NCBI GenBank assembly: GCA_951213105.1
Contig: OX578150.1
Location: 23,192,022-23,256,021 of the forward strand
Reading direction: 5' to 3'
DNA length: 64,000 nt
From: Amaurobius ferox
Lineage: Eukaryota > Arthropoda > Arachnida > Araneae > Amaurobiidae
Shown: one piece after another, positions 57,519 through 64,000 of the stretch
How the letters are laid out: every line of letters begins with the position of its first letter
How positions within the stretch are numbered: position 1 is the stretch's first letter
Translations under genes and position numbers: made by a program
The notes under the pieces: model-generated
What the model was told of the DNA's origin: nothing
What the model saw: only the letters and a program-made list of their open reading frames with translations
Databases searched by the model: none

Positions 57519-58738
57519 CAGTGATCCCCAAAAGTGTTTGTACACTTACGAATTTCAATGAAATACTTCTCTATCCATTAATAAAAATTAATATTTCAGA
57601 ATGAGAATTTTTTAATAATATCTGCAACTTGTTCTTAACAAAACCACATAAAATATTTTAAAAACAGTAAAACTTTTTTTTGAAAAATTAATAATCAAAA
57701 AGTAACCAAAATGTTGTGTCACAAAAATCTTCGTACAGTTTAAAAAAAACTCTACATATAGTAAATATTGTAATATTTTGGTAAATTAGTACTTAGTAGG
57801 ATATCCTCGAGCATCCACAACAGCTTTTAAACGTCTGTAAATAGAGATTACTAGTTTTTTGTAATAGAGGTTACTAGTTTTCTGCATCAATGTTCCTCCA
57901 TTTTTCGATCATTACTATTTTTAGTTTGCTTTTCATTTTAATGTCTTGTCTTCGTACTCTTACCTCCAGTTCTCTCCAAATGTGTTCTATTGGGTTTAAA
58001 TCCGGCTACTGAGGTGGTGTTTTCAGAACTTGTGGAGACACCAGGGGCGAACATTGAGAGCCGTATGCTTAGGATTATTATCTTTATAAAAAACAAAGTT
58101 GTTTCCAATACCCAAATTTTGGGCTGATAATTTTAAATTGTCTTATTTAAATAAAGAGCATGATTCATTATGCCATCAATAAATACCAAATTACCTAATC
58201 CTGATGCTGACATGCACCCCCACACAAGGACACCTCCACCGCCATGCTTTACTGTTGCAACTAAGATCTTGGGATTAAGTTCCTCATTTTTTTCTTCTCC
58301 ATACAATTATACGCCCACGGGAACCAAAAATGTTAAATTTGCTTTCATCTGCAAATAAGACATAATTCCAATACGTTTCGGGCTTATTTATCATTGATTT
58401 TGCAAAGAAAAGCCTAAGCTTTCTATTTTTCGCACTTACAAAAAATTTGCCCATGTAATCCAGTTGATCTGAGTACTCGTCGAACAGTTTCAGGTGAAAT
58501 TCAAGTAGAACATTTTTCAGTAAATTCTGTAGAAATTTTTTACAGCACTCAAACGTGGATTTGTTTTGCAAATTTTCTAACTACAAGTCTCTGATCACGT
58601 TGAGTTAACTATGCCGGACAACCTTTTCTTACCTTGTTTGCGATCCGATTTTCTTCTTTAAAGCATTTTATCACATATTGCACCGTAGAATGGGATAAAT
58701 TTACTAATTTAGCGATATTAAGAACTGATTTATATACA
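57519..58738 (-). mobile_element. Tc1-like element, truncated at its 5' side
   Basis: Begins after a TA run with the inverted-repeat-like end CAGTGATCCCCAAAAGTG. It encodes the transposase relic listed separately. The other end is lost where a copy of the ~900-bp repeat (58740-58900) abuts it, so the second terminal repeat is not found. Confidence 0.75.
57786..58738 (-). pseudogene. Tc1-like transposase pseudogene
   Basis: In order on the - strand: HTH region IAKLVNLSHSTVQYVIKCFK with ENRIANKVRKG, a premature TAG, then LTQRDQRLVVRKF; middle region WNYVLFADESKFNIFGSRGR (first catalytic Asp is lost or upstream; the DES triad is the second Asp region) with VWRRKK; and C-terminal LKAVVDARGYPTKY before a stop at 57786. 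Frameshifts and stops separate the parts. The N-terminal ~20 residues are replaced by the adjoining repeat. Typical Tc1 transposase is ~340 residues, and most of the length is represented. Confidence 0.8.
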
Positions 58739-58739
58739 C

Positions 58740-58900
58740 TTTCTCTCTCTCTCTCACACACACACACAGACATTACCTCAAAAATCTTCGATTCGTGATC
58801 AGGGATGCTTGAAACGTGCACTCCTGTCGAAAACTCGAATATGAATTTTCGACCCCGTCACAATACTTTCCTTATACATTATATGTATATAAGGAAAGTA
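58740..58900 (-). repeat. ~900-bp hairpin-ended repeat, truncated copy E
   Basis: Only the head is present: the palindromic TACTTTCCTTATATACAT..TATAAGGAAAGTATTGTGACGGG, the CGAAAATTCATATTCGAG TTTTCGAC hairpin, and the GTGTGTGTGTGAGAGAGAGA run at its inner limit. It ends in the microsatellite, directly at the Tc1 relic. Confidence 0.8.
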
Positions 58901-59713
58901 AAAAAAATGTAGGGGGATCAAGATTTTTATACGTTTTCTAGTGAAAAAGGTTCAATTTAAAAAAGTTGCGCATCAACTCATTAGTACAATAAAACCGATC
59001 CTGCATTTCTAACTTAAAAACTCACTAAGATATTATTCCGAAATTTTGAACATTTGAAGCTTGCGGAGAGATCGTTTTATCACCGAGCAGTGTCTGTCAA
59101 TTAGGGGTCAATTGCAAATTCCAATATTTGCATCGACAAGTCATGATTTTATACGATTATGAATTTCTGAAACACCCACATTTCTGGACATGAATTAGTT
59201 CTTAATTATCCTGTTAATTAACAGTCGATTTGATTAACCGGGTGCTAAAATTTATACCGAGATAACCGAAAAAGGATAAAATGTTAAATCTTTAATATTT
59301 TCTTTAACTTTAATAAATTTTACAACCGGTTAACCATATCGACTGTTGATTAACCGGATAATTGTATAAGGACGAATTCATGAACAGAAATGCCGGTTTT
59401 TCAAGGGAATTCATATTCATAGAAAATCAAAACGTCTCCATGCAAATTTCAATTTACAGTCGACCCCTAATTAACAGAAATTGTTCGGTGGTGAAACAAC
59501 CTTTTCACAAACCTGAAATGTTTAACATTTCGGAAACTTTTATCCAAATTTCATATTTTCATCATTGGATCTTAGCGAATTTTTTAAGTTAGAAAAATAG
59601 GATCGATCTTATGGCACTAATAGAGTTTGAAGGGCAACATTTTCTTGAATCTTTAGAGAAAAGTTATATAAAAAAAAATCTAGACCGTTCTTTTGTTTTT
59701 TCCCTTTCTTTTT
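58901..59713. other. Intergenic or intronic sequence, no gene seen
   Basis: Between two copies of the ~900-bp repeat and within the SLC17 intron. Contains AACCGGTTAACC-like phrases near 59225-59360 in both orientations, probably a decayed MITE. No exon recognised. Confidence 0.4.
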
Positions 59714-60613
59714 TACTTTCTTTATATACATAATGTATAAGGAAAGTATTGTGACAGGGTCGAAAATTCGAATTCGAGTTTTCGACGGGAGAGCACGTTT
59801 CAAGCATCCCTGATCACGAATCAAACATTTTTGAGGTGATGTCTGTGTGTGTGTGTGTGTCGGTGAGTCTGTGGAGACGATATCTCACGAACAAATGGAG
59901 CGATTCGAATGCAATTTGGTACAGAAATCACAATCCATGAATACTGGAAGCCTATTGTTTTTAAATGCAATCGAATGTTCAGAACCGCCCTAAATTTTCG
60001 AGTGAAATTTTGAAAAAATCATCAAAAAATCAAAACCTTTAATAAAGTTACGCAAATAGACATTTCTTATGTAATTTTTCCTTAGAAAACGATTGACATA
60101 AACTTTAAAACGCTAGCATGCACCTTTCTCGAGATACTGCACATTTTTCAAATAAATTTATCAAAACCCCATAAATTAAAAAAAATATATATTAACTGTT
60201 GAGAAATATGTTCACTTTTCATATGTAATATCATGCAATACATTTAATGACATCATTGTCGTGAATCTAGCTCGTTCCATTCATGAGAAAAGATACTTTG
60301 AGTAATACTTTTTTATCTGAACTCCAATAGTCATTTATCTGTTATAAGAATAACTTATTTTTCCGTCCATAAAGATTGGCGAGATTTTGGCGACGAATTT
60401 GGCGGAATGTCACCAACTTGACGACATTTTTAAATGTCGCCAAATTAACGAAAATCTCGCCAAATGGATAAAAATGACGACTCAGTGACGAAAATTCAAT
60501 ATCTTGGAATGAATATAAATATCCACTATAAAAATAATCAATGCTTTTTACTGTAAAAGTAGTAAATTCATTGCACTATATAAGGAAAGTCATTTACTGA
60601 CCATATCAGATTT
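59714..60613 (+). repeat. ~900-bp hairpin-ended repeat, copy B
   Basis: Complete copy: head TACTTTCTTTATATACATAATG TATAAGGAAAGTATTGTGACAGGG, GTCGAAAATTCGAATTCGAG TTTTCGACG, (GT)n at ~59845-59860; interior ACAATCCATGAATACTGGAAG; tail GGCGAGATTTTGGCGACGAA and AACGAAAATCTCGCCAAATG (inverted with respect to each other), then AGTAAATTCATTGCACTATA TAAGGAAAGTCAT and ATATCAGATTTT. About 900 bp, non-coding. Confidence 0.88.
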
Positions 60614-60888
60614 TCAGAAAGTATGGGTTTGCGAATCCTGACGCAGCCGGATTTTTTATTTCTCTCGGAGGTGGACAGAATATGGGAGGAAATGCCGAAA
60701 AATAATCAGACAAATATAAAAAATATATTAAACATAGTTTATGCCACAACTCCAAGAAATATGGTATTAAAAAGTCCAAGCCTCATGACTAACTCAAAGG
60801 GCATATAGCAGCTAAATGTGTGGACGGGAAGGAAGTCAGCCGAAACCGACTTCCATGGCCAGCGACACTAGACTGTACTAATTTATTT

Positions 60889-61620
60889 AAAACTAGCAGC
60901 GATTACCCGACGTTGCTCGAGATTTAGGATACAAAACTCTGATAAAAATTTCACCGGAACATATAGGGCCGTGAATCTTATACAATGTTTTTTCTGTGAA
61001 AGAAGTAAATTCATTGCATTATGTAAGAAAAAAAAAAATTGCAATATATAAGTCATAGCTGCTTCCGGAGTGAAAATTTGTTGAGTAAGCCTGTGAAAAA
61101 TAAACCATGGTGATAGAGTTTCCATTTAAATTCATATTTCAAACCTGCGATTTTCAAAACTGACTAATACGTTCAATAAACTCCCACAAAACTCAGATTT
61201 AATTGACTTTCACGTTTTAAACCAACGATGTCCAGGTTTTTTCGTTGGGAATCATGGAGTTAGAGAGTAAACTCCTAGGAAAAGTTTCGTTTTCTATTAA
61301 TATCTCGACAATGTCTAGTCTTAGAAACTCGGACAAAATTTATGGAGGGATATTTCAAAGCCACCCATAGAATTTAATTAAATTCTATGCAGCTGTTCTC
61401 CCGTGATGATGGGACAAACAAAAGTTTTGTTTTTCACTAATATCTCGAGAACGCCTGGTTGTAGAATCCCGAAACATAGACTTAATTTTAAGTGAGGCTA
61501 TTTCAAGACTACCCACCAAATTTCATGAAATTCGGTTCAGCCGTTCTCCCGTGATGTTGGATCATACATATATACATACATATATACATACTTTTCTTTT
61601 TTATATATACAGATATAAAT
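60889..61620. repeat. Dispersed repeat, 'ATTACCCGACGTTGCTCGAG' family
   Basis: Starts ACTAGCAGCGATTACCCGAC GTTGCTCGAGATTTAGGATA, the same start style as 3765 and 18815. It ends with two ~140-bp units like those at 250-510 (ATTCGGTTCAGCCGTTCTCC CGTGATG) and a TATATATACAGAT end. It links the two repeat phrases into one composite family. Non-coding. Confidence 0.7.
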
Positions 61621-62450
61621 GGTTTTACAACTGAAGAAAAGACAGTTTTACATAAAATGATTAACAGGTAAAGGTAAGGGAGGAAAATGACCAAAAGCCG
61701 AAAAGCAACCAAGAGAATTTCGGAAATAAAATAAAGGAAAAAAAAAAGCCGAAAAAAACGAAAAACAATAAATACAGACTTTAAGAATAAAATTTAGAAT
61801 GAGAAAAGGGGATACATCAATGAATAAAAGTTAAAAATTACTAAACACAATACAAAGTACATGAATTTTGATATAATACATGAAAGTAATAGATGATAAA
61901 ATGAAGAAGATTAAATCATGAAAATTGGCAACAGAAACAAAATAAAAGATTAAAATGGTTCAAATTCTTTTTGAAGTTTTTTAATACGTAAAAGTTCTTT
62001 TTGTAGAGCAAAACAGGCAGTTTATCAAATAAGGAGAAATATTAGTGTCGAAAGCCCAGACCAACCGACTCGTCCGAAGACTTAGAGTAACAGATTGAAA
62101 TGAAATATTAGTGTGTCTTTATTAATCAAATTGTCGAAATTTTTGTAAATATGAAAAGCTTCAAAGATTTAATTTTTTTCGGTTTGAATTTTATTCTGCT
62201 TATATTATTTAAAAGTGCTCTGTATTACCTTCTTGTCTTTTGTTTACCATCGAAATTTTCCGCCAGCCTTTTCTGGAGTGACGAACAAGCAACGAAAGAA
62301 ATTGAAGAACGTGCAGTGAAAAATTGGCATCTCAATTTAAATTTTTGCCCAGGAAATTTAAATTTAATTTTGTTTACAGAATTGTGTTCCTTAATAATCA
62401 AACAATCGATCGAGTATCCAGTTAGCCAGGTTTTCGGTTAATTTAATATT
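61621..62450. other. A-rich sequence, no gene seen
   Basis: From 61640 to about 61960 the + strand is strongly purine-biased (runs of A with GAAAA, AAAAGCCGAAAA). A 96-codon frame at 62151-62441 starts with a hydrophobic stretch but has no recognisable motif or splice support, so it is not called as a gene. Confidence 0.4.
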
Positions 62451-63365
62451 TACTTTCCTTATATACATAATGTATAAAGAAAGTATTGTGACGAGATCGA
62501 AAATTCGAATTCGAGTTTTCGACGGGAGAGCACGTTTCAAGCATCCCTGATCACGAATCAAACATTTTTAAGGTGATGTCTGTGTGTGTGTGTGTCAGTG
62601 ACTCTGTGGAGACGATATCTCACCAACGAATGGGCCGATTCGAATGAAATTTGGTACAAAAATCACAATCCGTGAATACTGGAAGCCTATTGTTTTTAAA
62701 CACAATCAAATATTCAGAACCCTCTAAATTTTCGAGTGAAATTTTGAAAAAATCATCAAAAAATCAAAACCTTTAATAAAGTTACGCAAATAAACATTTC
62801 TTATATAATTTTTCCTTAGAAAACGATTGACACAAACTGTAGGACGCTAGCATTAACCGTTCTCGAGATATTGCACATTTTTCAAATAAATTTTTCAAAA
62901 AATCAAGTAAAATAAAAAAAATATTAACTCGTAAGAAACATGTTCACTTTTCATATGTAATATCATGCGATAAATTTGGTGATATCACTCTCGTGGATCT
63001 AATTCGTTCCATTCACGAGAAAAGATACTTTGAGTAATACTTTTGTATTTGAACGCCAATAGTCATTTATCTGCTGTAAGAATAACTTATTTCTCAGTCC
63101 ATAACGCTTGGCGAGATTTTGGCGAAGAATTTGGCGGAATGTCGTCAACTTGGCGACTTTTTAAAATGTTGCTAAATTAACGAAAATCTCGCCAAATGGA
63201 TAAAACTGACGCTACATCAATGGGAATGACGACTAATTGAAGAAAATTCAATATCTTGGAAAGAATATAAGTATCTACTATAAGAATAAAATTTTTTTAA
63301 CTGTAAAAGTAGTAAATTCATTGCATTACATAAGGAAAGTCATATGCTGCCCACATTAGATTTTT
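62451..63365 (+). repeat. ~900-bp hairpin-ended repeat, copy A
   Basis: Complete copy in the same orientation as copy B: head TACTTTCCTTATATACATAATG TATAAAGAAAGTATTGTGACG, palindromic GTCGAAAA-like hairpin, (GT)n, interior ATCACAATCCGTGAATACTGG, tail GGCGAGATTTTGGCGAAGAA and AACGAAAATCTCGCCAAATG, AGTAAATTCATTGCATTACA TAAGGAAAGTCATATGCTGC and CCACATTAGATTT. Non-coding. Confidence 0.88.
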
Positions 63366-63492
63366 GAGTATTGACTTGGTATAATTAGTTGTTTGTTAAA
63401 ACTGGGAGTTCCTTAAAAGCGATTTTGTAATAACTGTAAAAGCTCTCTATATTCGTTTCTGAATTTGAATGTGAATAAGAAGTAACACTTAC

Positions 63493-63578
63493 TGCGTTGT
63501 CAAGGATGAGTCCCGCTACCAACGGTGCAAATATTCCAGACGTGCAGCCAATTCCGTTAATGAACCCAAAAACAGTGG
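63493..63578 (-). CDS. SLC17/sialin-type transporter, penultimate exon
   Basis: An 86-bp exon with acceptor ATCTTTTCCCAG and donor GCA|GTAAGT. It reads (A)TVFGFINGIGCTSGIFAPLV then AGLILDNA: two bases complete a codon from the previous exon and it ends in phase 0. VFGF.NG......GI.APLVAG is the conserved tenth/eleventh membrane-helix region of SLC17 carriers. It splices in frame to HASLDQW at 57339, across an intron of about 6.15 kb that contains the Tc1 relic and three copies of the ~900-bp repeat. Confidence 0.87.
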
Positions 63579-63922
63579 CTGGGAAAAGATATAATATGTC
63601 AAACACATTTATACAATCACAATAAATAAAACTGCTGCTTGTGAGAATATAACTTTTTAATACTTCCTTAGTAAGTAGATTGATCGAATGTTATTTGATT
63701 TCAACTGTTTAAAGATAGCTTATATAATTCCCAAAACCGGTTGTTTTCATTCTTTCTAGTATAATATTATTTCCTATCATCACTGCTCCCTTTAAAGCGA
63801 TTTGATAATATATATTTTGGAGATAATTGATAAAATTAACTCATATGGCTTCAGAAACCAGTTAATTTTCATTCGTATTTCCAGTATTATACTTTGGTAT
63901 TTTTAAAGTAGTTTGATTATAC

Positions 63923-64000
63923 AGGGTCGAGTTACATTATTGGGACCACCTCCTACTTTTGACGTCAACAACGCGTAGCCAATGAAAGAAGACATGTGTC
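63923..64000. mobile_element. Left end of a Tc1/mariner-type element, cut by the window
   Basis: After TA (63921-63922) the sequence CAGGGTCGAGTTACATTATT GGGACCACCTCC begins, followed by TTTTGACGTCAACAACGCG. The TA border, CAGGG start and GGGACCACCTCCTA phrase look like the terminal repeat of an arthropod IS630/Tc1/mariner-group element. The other end is beyond the window. Confidence 0.5.

Noticed and set aside
62151..62441. 96-codon frame with a hydrophobic start
   Set aside because: No family resemblance, no splice context and AT-rich composition. Probably chance.
1..64000. CRISPR array, operon, riboswitch, phage or other prokaryotic system
   Set aside because: The spliced host genes, LINE/LTR/Penelope elements and base composition are eukaryotic. 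The tandem arrays present have no spacer structure like CRISPR.
1..64000. tRNA, rRNA or snRNA genes
   Set aside because: No stretch with box A/B spacing, cloverleaf potential or conserved rRNA/snRNA phrases was recognised by eye. A covariance-model scan would be decisive.

Overview
The window is an AT-rich (roughly 70% A+T by eye), repeat-dense piece of an animal nuclear genome, most likely an arthropod. It has spliced genes with kilobase introns and a mix of Ty3/gypsy, Penelope-like, Jockey-like, Tc1/mariner and hAT-type remnants. A spider or another large-genome arthropod would fit, but nothing in the sequence fixes the species.

Two host genes are visible and they converge. On the + strand, seven exons between 4802 and 51111 encode the C-terminal 326 residues of an F-box only protein 21 (FBXO21) homologue. 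They cover the SirB1/transglutaminase-like region and the YccV (hemimethylated-DNA-binding-like) domain; a poly(A) signal lies at 51221, and earlier exons lie to the left of the window. On the - strand, two exons (63578-63493 and 57339-57121) encode the end of an SLC17/sialin-type MFS transporter; earlier exons lie to the right. All splice sites are GT/AG and all exon phases are compatible.

Repeats by region: 1-4801 first intron with dispersed repeats; 5241-7250 a 40-bp tandem array and five diverged ~300-bp tandem units; 9716-13908 an LTR-like, strand-skewed, largely non-coding element; 14011-14927 a long-TIR MITE; 21010-21770 local tandem duplications; 23549-24540 a Jockey ORF1 relic; 25575-26290 a GC-rich island; 32545-33597 a mariner relic.

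The last FBXO21 intron (34283-50935) is a nest of insertions. A TIR element with TA flanks spans 35666-46002 and carries subterminal TACGTA arrays. Inside it are a complete, apparently recent Ty3/gypsy retrotransposon (37269-41330, 184-bp LTRs that read as identical, ATTAT target duplication, one open gag-pol frame) and a large palindrome built from inverted copies of a transposon-type coding relic. One palindrome arm is split by a 744-bp MITE while the other arm keeps the empty site. Further right, two Penelope-like 3' ends lie head to head (47980-49508) between 16-bp direct repeats.

The most notable observation concerns the gypsy element. The 14 nt next to its 5' LTR, where a tRNA primer site is expected, are exactly complementary to the predicted 5' end of its own transcript. 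This is the arrangement of Tf1/sushi-type self-primed retrotransposons. From 51230 to the right end the window is a patchwork of MITEs, a Tc1 relic, a LINE RNase H relic and five copies of a ~900-bp repeat with palindromic ends.
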